A stretch of 64,000 nucleotides of DNA, from contig CAJUIZ010000001.1 of the NCBI GenBank assembly GCA_910586625.1, positions 310,001-374,000 on the forward strand, read 5' to 3'. The stretch comes from an uncultured Christensenellaceae bacterium (GTDB lineage: Bacteria > Bacillota > Clostridia > Christensenellales > CAG-314). A program made the position numbers and the translations under genes. Every line of letters begins with the position of its first letter. Within the stretch, counting starts at the first letter, position 1. Positions 17,181-25,622 of the stretch are shown in pieces. Under the pieces are notes generated by a model. The model was not told the DNA's origin. It saw only the letters and a list, made by a program, of their open reading frames with translations, and ran no database searches.

Positions 17181-18713
17181 ATGAAAATCGCAGTAACAGG
17201 CGTAACGGGCAATATGGGCGTTCAGGCTTTGAACGAACTGCTTAAAATTCCCGATACCGAATACAGGCTTTTGATTCTTCCCAACGACAAACGTGTAAGA
17301 AGATTAAAGCGCGACCACAAAAAGGATATCAAGCGCATAGAGATTATTTACGGAAACATTGCCGACAAGTCTGCTTGCGAACGTCTCATCGACGGCGTAA
17401 GCTACGTAATCAATATGGCGGCGGTCATTCCCCCGCATTCCGACCAACACCCCGAGCTTGCGATCGAATGCAACGAAAAGGGCGTAGGCGTGCTTGTAGA
17501 CGCTATCGAACGGGCAAACCCGCAGCCGAAGTTTATTCATATTTCCACAATGGCTTTGTACGGCAACCGTAACGAAAAGCATATGTGGGGACGTGTAGGC
17601 GACCCGCTGCTTATCAGCCCTTACGACATTTATTCGCTTACTAAAATGCGCGGCGAATTCAAGGTATTGGAAAGCGACATAAAGACCAAGGCGGTAATCC
17701 GTCAAACGGCGATGCTGCACTCCAATATGCTTAGCGACAATATGAGCGACGGACTTATGTTCCACACCTGCTTCAACGCGCCGTTGGAATGGGCAACTGC
17801 GGAAGATTCGGGGCTGCTTATTGCTAATATAATACGCAGCGACACCGCGCAGGACCTTGGGCAAAAGTTTTGGGGCAAGGTGTTCAACTTGGGCGGCGGA
17901 CAGTGCAACTGCGTAACGGGCTACGACGTACTGAACGACGGCTTCGAAATAATCGGCGGCACGGTCAAGAACTTCTTCGAGCCCGCATTCAACGCGACGC
18001 GCAATTTCCACGGTCTGTGGTTTTACGACAGCAAGGCTCTCGACGACCTGTTCCATTACCAACGCCAAAGCACGGCGGACTTTTGGAAAAAGTTTAAGCA
18101 AACGCACGGCATAATGAAGGTCGGCAAAGCCGTTCCCAAAAGGCTTATTAAACGCTGCGCAATAATGAGCTTATTCAAAAGCCCCAACAGCGTAAAATAC
18201 TGGTACAAGCACAACGACGAAGCAAAGCTCATTGCTTACTTCGGCGGAAAAGCGGAATACGAAAAGCTCGGCAGAAAGTGGGACGGTTTTCCGCTGCTAC
18301 GGTTCAATCAAGCCCCCGACGGCGGATATATTGATTACGAGCAGCTTAAAAACCGCAAAAACGCCGTACTGCCCTATATAGGCTTCGACCCCGAAGCGGA
18401 AGTCACGCTGCAAACGCTGAAAAACATAGCTTCGGCGCACGGCGGCAAATTGATTTCGCAAACGGGCGACATTGACGACAGCTTGGAATGGGAAAACAGC
18501 GACGGCGAACGTTTTACGGCGAAGGGAACTTCCGTTATTGCCGGACACTGGTTTAACCCCAGCTACGTGCGCTATTGTTGGGACTTCGACCGTTTGGCGA
18601 AGAAAGACAAAATATACGCCGACGTATGGTACGACAGCCACGCGCGCGACGAAGACAACTTCTACTACTACGACGAAAGTTTCGAAGCAAAATACAATAA
18701 GATAAAGAGCTGA
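17181..18713 (+). CDS. Extended SDR (NAD-dependent epimerase/dehydratase-like) with an extra C-terminal domain
   Basis: The N-terminal part is an extended short-chain dehydrogenase. GVTGNMG (residues 7-13) is the dinucleotide motif, HISTMALYG carries the active-site Ser/Thr region and YSLTK (151-155) is the YxxxK pair. From about residue 310 the protein continues for 200 aa with no fold I recognise (rich in Trp, Tyr and Asp, ending NFYYYDESFEAKYNKIKS). The substrate is unknown. It is cotranscribed with the ferredoxin gene 2 bp downstream, so a redox step on a shared substrate is plausible (inference). Confidence 0.75.
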   Translation: MKIAVTGVTGNMGVQALNELLKIPDTEYRLLILPNDKRVRRLKRDHKKDIKRIEIIYGNIADKSACERLIDGVSYVINMAAVIPPHSDQHPELAIECNEKGVGVLVDAIERANPQPKFIHISTMALYGNRNEKHMWGRVGDPLLISPYDIYSLTKMRGEFKVLESDIKTKAVIRQTAMLHSNMLSDNMSDGLMFHTCFNAPLEWATAEDSGLLIANIIRSDTAQDLGQKFWGKVFNLGGGQCNCVTGYDVLNDGFEIIGGTVKNFFEPAFNATRNFHGLWFYDSKALDDLFHYQRQSTADFWKKFKQTHGIMKVGKAVPKRLIKRCAIMSLFKSPNSVKYWYKHNDEAKLIAYFGGKAEYEKLGRKWDGFPLLRFNQAPDGGYIDYEQLKNRKNAVLPYIGFDPEAEVTLQTLKNIASAHGGKLISQTGDIDDSLEWENSDGERFTAKGTSVIAGHWFNPSYVRYCWDFDRLAKKDKIYADVWYDSHARDEDNFYYYDESFEAKYNKIKS

Positions 18714-18715
18714 CG

Positions 18716-19675
18716 ATGAAAATACTGCTTTGTTATTTTTCGGGTACGGGCAACACCGAACGGGTTGTAAAACGCTACGCCGAAACCTTCACAACGGAAT
18801 ATAACGACGACGTTACTCTCGTAAAAATCGAAGACGGCTTCAATCTCGATATCAACGCCTTCGACCTTGTCGGGATAGGCTATCCCGTGCACGCATTCAA
18901 CGCGCCGTCCATAGTTTTGGATTTCTGCAAGTCTTTGCCGGCAGCGTCGAAGAACATTCGCGCGTTTATAGTCAATACTTCCGGCGAACCGTTAAAGCTG
19001 AACAATATATCGTCTTTGCGTACAGCTAAGCTGCTTAGACAGCGTAACCTGTTCGTTACCAACGAATACCATTACTGTATGCCGTACAATATGATATTCC
19101 GCCATTCCGACGCTATGGCTTACCGAATGTGGAATACGGCGCAGCTTTTAATTCCGTTAGACGTCAAGGAAATGAAGGACGGCAAGTCGCGGCTGCTCGA
19201 TCCCGTATTTATGGGCGGCTTTATCGCGTGGATTATGCGCTGCGAGCACTGGGGCGGCAGGCTCAACGGCAAACAATACAAGGTGGACGACAAATGCGTT
19301 CATTGCAACAAGTGCATAAACATTTGCCCCACCCACAACATCAAGGTGGAAAACGGCGAATTCAAGTTCGGCAACAACTGCATTATGTGTATGCGCTGCG
19401 CAATGTCCTGCGGACGCGACGCGATAATTACTGGTTGGTTCAACCGTTGGAAGGTTAACGGGGCGTATATGTTCCAAAAGCCTACGGAAGAAGAACGCCA
19501 AAAGTACAACAAAATGCTTACCGCCGCATACGCAAAGTACTTCGAAGAATGCGATCTTCGTATCGCCACCAATTATCCTACAGTAATAGTGCGCGAAGCC
19601 GCCGCTGCGGAAGCTGCCGACGCTTCGTTGAATACTGCGGACGTAGAACAAACGGAAGCCGCCGTTAAAATCTGA
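18716..19675 (+). CDS. EFR1-type flavodoxin/ferredoxin fusion
   Basis: The N-terminal flavodoxin-like domain has YFSGTGNTERV (residues 8-18, FMN phosphate loop). The C-terminal part has two [4Fe-4S] motifs, Cys 194/197/200/204 and 222/225/228/232 (CxxCxxCxxxC, twice). This is the architecture of EFRO-1/EFR1 proteins, common in Clostridia, which are presumed to pass electrons to partner dehydrogenases. The Ala-rich C-terminal tail (about 290-319) is probably disordered. It starts 2 bp after the SDR stop, so the two are surely one operon. Confidence 0.88.
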   Translation: MKILLCYFSGTGNTERVVKRYAETFTTEYNDDVTLVKIEDGFNLDINAFDLVGIGYPVHAFNAPSIVLDFCKSLPAASKNIRAFIVNTSGEPLKLNNISSLRTAKLLRQRNLFVTNEYHYCMPYNMIFRHSDAMAYRMWNTAQLLIPLDVKEMKDGKSRLLDPVFMGGFIAWIMRCEHWGGRLNGKQYKVDDKCVHCNKCINICPTHNIKVENGEFKFGNNCIMCMRCAMSCGRDAIITGWFNRWKVNGAYMFQKPTEEERQKYNKMLTAAYAKYFEECDLRIATNYPTVIVREAAAAEAADASLNTADVEQTEAAVKI

Positions 19676-19719
19676 TTGCGGCAACACTATCCTGCAAATA
19701 TAGCCGCTGCGGCTTAAAA

Positions 19720-19755
19720 AACGCTGTCGTACTCTGCGTACGGCGGCGTTTTTTT
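19720..19755 (+). terminator. Terminator of the SDR-EFR1 operon
   Basis: Stem AACGC.G.CGTAC with GTACG.C.GCGTT (two mismatches), loop TCTGC, then seven Ts. Confidence 0.85.
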
Positions 19756-19778
19756 AATTAAAGTCTTATCGCGCGGTA

Positions 19779-19807
19779 TTGCGTTTTGCCCGCCGTTATG
19801 CTATACT
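19779..19807 (+). promoter_or_regulatory. Sigma-A promoter of the TIR cassette
   Basis: TTGCGT (19779-19784), 17-bp spacer, TATACT (19802-19807), 32 bp before the ATG. Confidence 0.65.
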
Positions 19808-19839
19808 TTTATTGTAATCTTTACATAGGAGAAAAGCTA

Positions 19840-21165
19840 ATGTACGACGTTTTCATCAGTTACAGGCGAGACGGCGGCTTCGCAACGGCGCGACTGCTGT
19901 ACGAACATTTGAAGTCGGTAGGACTCAATCCCTTTTTCGATTTAGAAGAATTGCGTTCGGGGCAGTTTAACGCAAAACTTTACAGCGCAATAGACGAAAG
20001 CACAAATTTCGTTTTGGTTCTGCCGCCCAAAGCATTGGACCGCTGCTCAAACGAGAACGATTGGCTTCGTTTGGAAATAGAACACGCAATTACCCGTGGT
20101 AAGAATATAATTCCTATTATGTTAGACGGCTTCGAATGGACAGGAAGTCTTCCCGCGGCTATGAGTAGTCTGCCTACGTACAATGCTGTTCGACTGAGTC
20201 GCGAGTATTTCGACGCTTCCATACATAAACTTCTCACCATGTTAAAGGGCGTATCCGTAGAAAACGGTAAAATACTGCGCAAAGAACTGCGCGACGAACG
20301 CAAATCCAACACTTACTATTCTGCGGAAGACAAGAAAGAAACCCGAAGATTGAAAGTACAGCAAAACCTTATGAAAGAGTTCGATACTCCCGCTTACAAC
20401 AAAGCGAAGATCGCGTACGATTCGCTACGCATATTGGATATAGGCTCCAATAACGGCGATTTTATTATGGACCGACTGGGATCGGACGATAAAACGCGCA
20501 TACTGATAGGTATCGAGTACGACGAAGAAAGCGTTAAAATAGCGAACGACAAATATGGCGTTTCGGGCAAAATCGAATTTTTCTCACGCAACGTCGAAGA
20601 CGAAGACTTCAAGGAAAGCTTGACGGATATAATGGAACAAACCGAAACGGGCTCTTTCAATGTAATAAACGTAAGTATGGTGCTGCTCCACTTGAAGTCG
20701 CCCTACAAATTACTCAAAACTTTACGTTCAGTTTTGTCCGACGACGGTCTGCTGATAATCAAGGACATCGACGACGGATTTAACATAGCGTATCCGGACG
20801 AAAACGGAGATTTCTCGCGCGTCACTGAGATTTGCGCTTACGACGAAGCAGGTGGATTCCGCAAAAGCGGCAGACAAATTTATACTTTGCTTTCCCGCGC
20901 CGGTTTTTCGTCCGTTAATTTGGAAAAATTGGGTATGACCACAGTCGGAATGGACTTCGACCGCCGCTCAGCGTTATTCGATACCTATTTTTCATTCGTT
21001 TTGGAAGATTTGAAACTGATGAGAAACCGTTATCCGAACGATAAAAAAATAAAATCCGACTACGAATGGTATCGAGACGTTTACGAAGAGTTGGAAGAAA
21101 AATTTTTAGACAAAAATTTTTTCTTTTCGTTGGGATTTATGCTGTTAACCGCACGGAAAAACTGA
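19840..21165 (+). CDS. TIR domain fused to a class I SAM-dependent methyltransferase
   Basis: Residues 1-135 are a TIR domain: MYDVFISYRRDGG, the BB-loop-like DLEELRSGQ, and WLRLEIEHAI, in which Glu79 sits where TIR NADases carry their catalytic Glu. A charged helical linker (about 140-185) follows. Residues about 180-441 form a class I methyltransferase: ILDIGSNNGDF (199-208) is SAM motif I, IGIEYDEESV has the acidic motif II, and VINVSMVLLHLKSPYKLL followed by LSDDGLLIIKDID resembles motifs IV-V. The frame opens earlier but the ATG at 19840 has AGGAG. The RyR-like membrane gene follows after 15 bp. Likely a sensor-effector in a conflict system (inference); the methyl acceptor is unknown. 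Confidence 0.85.
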   Translation: MYDVFISYRRDGGFATARLLYEHLKSVGLNPFFDLEELRSGQFNAKLYSAIDESTNFVLVLPPKALDRCSNENDWLRLEIEHAITRGKNIIPIMLDGFEWTGSLPAAMSSLPTYNAVRLSREYFDASIHKLLTMLKGVSVENGKILRKELRDERKSNTYYSAEDKKETRRLKVQQNLMKEFDTPAYNKAKIAYDSLRILDIGSNNGDFIMDRLGSDDKTRILIGIEYDEESVKIANDKYGVSGKIEFFSRNVEDEDFKESLTDIMEQTETGSFNVINVSMVLLHLKSPYKLLKTLRSVLSDDGLLIIKDIDDGFNIAYPDENGDFSRVTEICAYDEAGGFRKSGRQIYTLLSRAGFSSVNLEKLGMTTVGMDFDRRSALFDTYFSFVLEDLKLMRNRYPNDKKIKSDYEWYRDVYEELEEKFLDKNFFFSLGFMLLTARKN

Positions 21166-21180
21166 ATTAAGGAGCTTACT

Positions 21181-23247
21181 ATGTATTTAGCGTTAGGTAT
21201 CGTTTTTTTGATTGTAAATATCGGCATCATTGCCGCCATAGCTTATATTATGGCGCGTTCCAACAAAAAATCCGGCGAGCTTATATCCAAAAAGAATTTG
21301 TTTTTTATCGCTCCGTCGCTTGTTCTTATTTACTGTTTATATCTTACCGCAGCCGTTTTCAACGGCGAAGTTTTAACGCCGCTATACTGCTTTAACCTTA
21401 TAAGTACGTCATTGGACGCGTTCAAGTTCAAGGCGGCGGTAAGCCTTGTATCGCCTATATGCCAAGCGTACCCGCTGTTCTATGCGGATATTATGTTGGC
21501 GTATTTGGTTACGGCGGCTACGACGGTATTATCCGTAGCAAGCTTTTTCAGTCTGCGCATACGCAATTATTTTAGGGTAAGCCGACTGTTAAGGCGCGAC
21601 TGCGACGTAGTAGCAGGCGACTCGTCGGACGCGGTTAAGTACTTAAAAAACAACCGCAATTGCATTTTGTTAGACGCAAACCTTTCGTCAAGCAGATACG
21701 GCGATTTGCTCAAAAGCAACGTTCCCGTTCTGCGCGCCAAGCTGTCCGCAAATGCAACCGCGAAAAAACTCTCACGCGGCGAACACGACTTGATTGTTTT
21801 CCGCGACAGCAACGTTGTTTACACCAAGATAATAGACGATTTCGCTCAAATAAAACAACAGGGCGTAGACGCTCTGCTGCACTTGGAAGCCAATCACGAC
21901 GAAATGAAGTTCATCAAGGAGAAGTTTATCTCGCAAACGGACGGAAAGATAGGAGCTTGCATTTCCTGCTTTTCCAAGTACGAGCTTATTGCGCGCAAGT
22001 TCGTTACGGATCATCCCATTACGAAATACATACCGCGCTCATTTTACAACGGCAATTACTCGCTTAAAAACGACAAAAACATCAACGTTGTGTTCGTCGG
22101 CTTCGGCAAGTTCAATTATCCGCTGTTCCGTATGTGCGCAACGCAGTTTCAATTTGCTACGGAAATAAAGGGCATACTGCAACCCAAGCTTGTTAACTAC
22201 TACGTTTTGGACAACAGGGAAACGTCGCTGCATAACGAGTTTTTCTCGCGCATTCAGTACGAATTCGACGTAGATTTCCGTCAGTGCGACTTTGAAAAGC
22301 CCGCAAATATATGCAACCTGCACACAGAAAAAACGGATATCAATTCCGTAGAAGCCAAAAAGCTGTTCAAATCACTGGTAAACGACGACAATTTCACCTA
22401 CTTTATAGTGTCGCTTTCGGACGATATCGAAGACGCTTCCTACGCCGAGACGATAAAGCGTCTGCTTAACAATCAGACCAACTACCACATTTTCGTACGC
22501 GCCCGCAACAACGGCGGAGAAAAAGTCAAAATTCCCGACGAATTCGTTACCTACTTCGGCAAGGAAAAGCAGATATATTCTCACGAAAGCATTGTCAACG
22601 ACGACCTTACTGCGCTTGCTCAGACCATAAACCTTATGTATTCCAACATATCCGAAGGCGGCGACAACCGCGAGCTTATGCGTCAAAAGTGGTTCGAGCT
22701 TCCGCTTATACAGCAGCAGTCCAATCTGTACCACGCGCTCAATTACGGCTTCAAACTTAACCTGTTGGGCTTCGGCATGGTAAAGCGCGCAGACGGCAAC
22801 GAAGCTATAACGGAAGAGCAGTTCAATAAACGCTACGTCAACAGCGGCGGCGGCAAAGGATACTGCGATTACTCATTCTATTTCAAGACGGAATCGAGCA
22901 ACGTTTTGGCGTTTATAGAACACTCGCGCTGGAACGCGCTGTACATTCTAAACGATTACACACAAATGCGCAAGGCGGATATGAAGGCCGTCGACGGCAA
23001 GGTGGTTCACAAGAACGAAGCGGTCAAACAGCACGCCTGTTTGACGACCTATCAAGGATTGGACGGTCTTGTAAAGTTCAAGTACTCCTTGCTTAAACCG
23101 AACGCCGATCTCGACAAACTCGATAACAACGACGAGCTGCTTAAAAGCTTGGCTACTATTTACGCGTACGATTATATGGACCTTGACAGACTGTATAAAG
23201 AAATAACCGCGCTTGGATACGATATAGTAGACAACCTACGCGATTAA
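21181..23247 (+). CDS. Membrane protein with two TrkA/RCK-like Rossmann domains and a C-terminal RyR-like domain
   Basis: 688 aa. Three hydrophobic segments are at about residues 1-25, 40-60 and 100-125. There is no potassium-filter TVGYG motif. Residues about 140-255 look like a degenerate TrkA-N fold; 301-455 form a second one with VVFVGFGKFNYPLF as the glycine loop. Near the C-terminus, FIEHSRWNALYIL (578-590), then about 30 residues on QHACLTTYQGL, matches the HxRWN...H.xL pattern of prokaryotic RyR domains. RyR and TrkA-like domains with TIR proteins are known from predicted nucleotide-centred conflict systems (Burroughs and colleagues); this exact pairing is not one I know. AAGGAG precedes the start. 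A terminator closes the cassette. Confidence 0.75.
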   Translation: MYLALGIVFLIVNIGIIAAIAYIMARSNKKSGELISKKNLFFIAPSLVLIYCLYLTAAVFNGEVLTPLYCFNLISTSLDAFKFKAAVSLVSPICQAYPLFYADIMLAYLVTAATTVLSVASFFSLRIRNYFRVSRLLRRDCDVVAGDSSDAVKYLKNNRNCILLDANLSSSRYGDLLKSNVPVLRAKLSANATAKKLSRGEHDLIVFRDSNVVYTKIIDDFAQIKQQGVDALLHLEANHDEMKFIKEKFISQTDGKIGACISCFSKYELIARKFVTDHPITKYIPRSFYNGNYSLKNDKNINVVFVGFGKFNYPLFRMCATQFQFATEIKGILQPKLVNYYVLDNRETSLHNEFFSRIQYEFDVDFRQCDFEKPANICNLHTEKTDINSVEAKKLFKSLVNDDNFTYFIVSLSDDIEDASYAETIKRLLNNQTNYHIFVRARNNGGEKVKIPDEFVTYFGKEKQIYSHESIVNDDLTALAQTINLMYSNISEGGDNRELMRQKWFELPLIQQQSNLYHALNYGFKLNLLGFGMVKRADGNEAITEEQFNKRYVNSGGGKGYCDYSFYFKTESSNVLAFIEHSRWNALYILNDYTQMRKADMKAVDGKVVHKNEAVKQHACLTTYQGLDGLVKFKYSLLKPNADLDKLDNNDELLKSLATIYAYDYMDLDRLYKEITALGYDIVDNLRD

Positions 23248-23269
23248 AATCCGTAACCCGTACACGACA

Positions 23270-23305
23270 AAACTCCCGAAATAGCTTCGGGAGTTTTTGT
23301 TTTTT
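23270..23305 (+). terminator. Terminator of the TIR cassette
   Basis: Eleven-bp perfect stem AAACTCCCGAA / TTCGGGAGTTT, 5-nt loop, T-rich tail. Confidence 0.92.
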
Positions 23306-23365
23306 ACGTTTTTAACTCAAATGCGGCTTGCGTTAACCTGTCCGTTCTGCCGAAAGCGCAGCGCG

Positions 23366-24730
23366 TTAACGGTTGTATATTTTATCGCGAACGTCCTTTA
23401 CCTGCGAAGCGATAACTTCGCTGCGCTTGCATTCTTCGCTTATTTTGTCGCGCGCGTGCATAATGGTGGTGTGATCGCGTCCGCCGAAGTATTCGCCTAT
23501 CGATACAAGCGGCACGCTCTGACCCAATATATCGCAAATAAGGTAAATACATATTTGCCGCGGTACGACTATTTCCTTGTTTTTCTTTTTGCCTATCAGT
23601 TCTTCGCGCTTTACGCGGAAATATTCGCAGGTGGCGGCAACGACGTGGTCTATCGTTATAATATCGCTGCTTGCGTCGGCGTAGTCGCGCAGCGCGTCGT
23701 TGACAATATTCATATCGTTGGGATCGCCGCCCACCAACGTAGAGTAACTTATTATACGGTTTAGCATACCTTCCATTTCGCGGATATTGTTTGTAATTTT
23801 TTCCGCAATAAGGCTGAGCACGTTTATTCTAAGCACGTATCCCTTAGCATTGCATTTCTTTTGCAATATGGCTATACGCGTTTCCAAGTCCGGCGGCTGA
23901 ATGTCCGCTATTACTCCCGTTGCGAAGCGCGTTTTTAACCGTTCTTCTATCTTTATCTCCTTGGGCGGACGGTCGCTGCTTAGAATTATCTGCTTGTCTG
24001 CAAGATACAGCTCGTTAAAGGTGTGGAACATTTCTTCCTGCGTTCCTTCCTTATTGGCAAGGAACTGAACGTCGTCCATCATCAGCACGTCTAATTTACG
24101 GTACTTGGCGCGGAAGTTCTTCATCGCGTTGGGGTTTGCCGTATCGTGCAGCGATTCGATAAATTCGTTGACGAATTGGTCGCAGGTAACGTACATAATC
24201 TTTTTAGAAGGAAAATTACGTTGCAGACAGTTGCCTATCGCGTGCATAAGGTGCGTTTTGCCCAGTCCTACTCCGCCCCACAAAAAAACGGGGTTATACG
24301 TTTTGCCGGGGTTTTCCGCAACGCTGCGCGCAACGGCCGCGGCGTACTCGTTGCTTTTGCCTACTACGAAGTTATCGAAGGTGTACTGCGAAACGAATAC
24401 CGCTTTGTCTTCGCCTATCGCAACAAAGCTGCTGCTAACGGGCAGGTCTACTTCTTTTTCTATTTTACCTACGTTGTCCAAATCATTTTCCGTTATAACT
24501 TCTATATCTATTATAGACGGAAACACTACGTTGGTACACTTTTTAATAACGTCCTTGTAGTTGTTGTCCACGATATTTTTAAGCGCGCGCGTTTCGGCAA
24601 GCAAAATAAGCCTGTCGCGGTAAATTCCGACGGGTTGCAGTTGGTTTATATACAGATCGTACTGCAACGTAGAAACCTTCGCTTCCGTTTCCAACAATAT
24701 GTTATTCCATATCTGATTTATTTTTAACAT
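23366..24730 (-). CDS. dnaA: Chromosomal replication initiator DnaA
   Basis: Initiator ATPase that binds DnaA boxes and melts oriC. Domain I is at residues 1-85 and a short linker follows. The AAA+ domain has FVVGKSNEYA (130s), Walker A GGVGLGKTH (152-160) and Walker B VLMMDDVQFL. Domain IV ends with GGRDHTTIMHARDKI, the DNA-binding signature. Length 454 aa is normal. There is no Shine-Dalgarno in front of the ATG; the -10 box ends 9 nt upstream, so the transcript may be leaderless. Unlike the standard arrangement, dnaN is not directly downstream; the neighbours are the TIR cassette and a divergent rubrerythrin gene. Confidence 0.97.
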   Translation of the reverse strand: MLKINQIWNNILLETEAKVSTLQYDLYINQLQPVGIYRDRLILLAETRALKNIVDNNYKDVIKKCTNVVFPSIIDIEVITENDLDNVGKIEKEVDLPVSSSFVAIGEDKAVFVSQYTFDNFVVGKSNEYAAAVARSVAENPGKTYNPVFLWGGVGLGKTHLMHAIGNCLQRNFPSKKIMYVTCDQFVNEFIESLHDTANPNAMKNFRAKYRKLDVLMMDDVQFLANKEGTQEEMFHTFNELYLADKQIILSSDRPPKEIKIEERLKTRFATGVIADIQPPDLETRIAILQKKCNAKGYVLRINVLSLIAEKITNNIREMEGMLNRIISYSTLVGGDPNDMNIVNDALRDYADASSDIITIDHVVAATCEYFRVKREELIGKKKNKEIVVPRQICIYLICDILGQSVPLVSIGEYFGGRDHTTIMHARDKISEECKRSEVIASQVKDVRDKIYNR

Positions 24731-24739
24731 AGCCTAATC

Positions 24740-24768
24740 ATTATACACGCTTTCATAGTTTTTGGCAA
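24740..24768 (-). promoter_or_regulatory. dnaA promoter overlapping a near-consensus DnaA box
   Basis: Minus strand TTGCCA (24763-24768), 17-bp spacer, TATAAT (24740-24745). TTATACACG at 24741-24749 (plus strand) differs from the DnaA box TTATNCACA at one base and covers the -10, which suggests autoregulation. Between -10 and ATG are only 9 nt. Confidence 0.75.
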
Positions 24769-24803
24769 CATTCTTTTGCAAAACGTACTACATAAAAATT
24801 ACG

Positions 24804-24813
24804 CGTTCGAACG
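24804..24813. promoter_or_regulatory. Palindrome CGTTCGAACG between dnaA and rubrerythrin
   Basis: Perfect 10-bp palindrome with partly symmetric ATTA / TAAT flanks, upstream of both divergent genes. Could be an operator; nothing identifies the regulator. Confidence 0.35.
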
Positions 24814-24863
24814 TAATAACGCGCAATTTTTTGTCAATACTTTTAACCAAAGGAGATAATGAT

Positions 24864-25511
24864 ATGGAACTTATAAACAGTCAAACTTACGTCAATCTTG
24901 CCAAAGCGTATTCCGGCGAAACTCAGGCTCGCACGCGCTACGAGTTTGTGGAATACGGTATGCGTAGCGAAGGCTATTCCGCCATGGCGGAAATAGTGGA
25001 CACTATCGCGTATCAGGAATTTAACCACGCCCGTATGTACTACACTTATCTGCAAAAAGCGTCCGACAAACCTATAAAAAATATAGAGTATTCCGCAGGC
25101 TTCCCCTTTAAGGAGAAGTGGAATATATTGGATAATCTCAAATTTTCCGCCGAAGACGAGCATAACGAAGCGAAAATTTATTTGGCGTTTGCCAAAACCG
25201 CGCGCAAGGAAGGCTTCGACGATATAGCACTGCTGTTCGAGCAAACGGCTGCGGTAGAGAAGTTTCACGAAGCGGTATTTTTAGAACTGTACGAACAGAT
25301 GAAGGAAGGTTCTTTGTACAAAAAGGACGATCCTACAACCTGGACGTGCTCGTCCTGCGGCTACCAAGCCACAAGCGCGGAAGCGTGGACGGAGTGTCCG
25401 CTGTGCAAAGCCAAGCAGGGCGCAATTTTGTTAAAGCTTAAAAGTATGACGTCTCCCGACGTGGCTGCGATATACGCCAAGAAAATGCCGTCCACCCACG
25501 CGCAGACGTAA
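24864..25511 (+). CDS. Rubrerythrin
   Basis: Non-haem di-iron peroxidase protecting anaerobes from H2O2. The four-helix part has metal ligands in GETQARTRYEF, YQEFNHARMYY, EDEHNEAKIY and AVEKFHEAVF. The C-terminal rubredoxin-like part has CSSCGY and CPLCKA. Length 215 aa from the ATG at 24864, which has AAAGGAG; the longer upstream frame is not used. Its position between dnaA and dnaN, on the opposite strand to both, is unusual. Confidence 0.93.
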   Translation: MELINSQTYVNLAKAYSGETQARTRYEFVEYGMRSEGYSAMAEIVDTIAYQEFNHARMYYTYLQKASDKPIKNIEYSAGFPFKEKWNILDNLKFSAEDEHNEAKIYLAFAKTARKEGFDDIALLFEQTAAVEKFHEAVFLELYEQMKEGSLYKKDDPTTWTCSSCGYQATSAEAWTECPLCKAKQGAILLKLKSMTSPDVAAIYAKKMPSTHAQT

Positions 25512-25562
25512 GGTTTACGACGCGGACATTCCGCAAAACTTACTGCACATTAGAACAATACA

Positions 25563-25600
25563 AAAGCCCCGTCTACGCATTTCTCGGACGGGGCTTTGTT
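25563..25600. terminator. Terminator between convergent rubrerythrin and dnaN
   Basis: Perfect 11-bp stem AAAGCCCCGTC / GACGGGGCTTT, 13-nt loop. T-rich on the plus strand; TTTTG on the minus strand. Confidence 0.85.
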
Positions 25601-25622
25601 ATTATTACTATTGCGTACGTTA

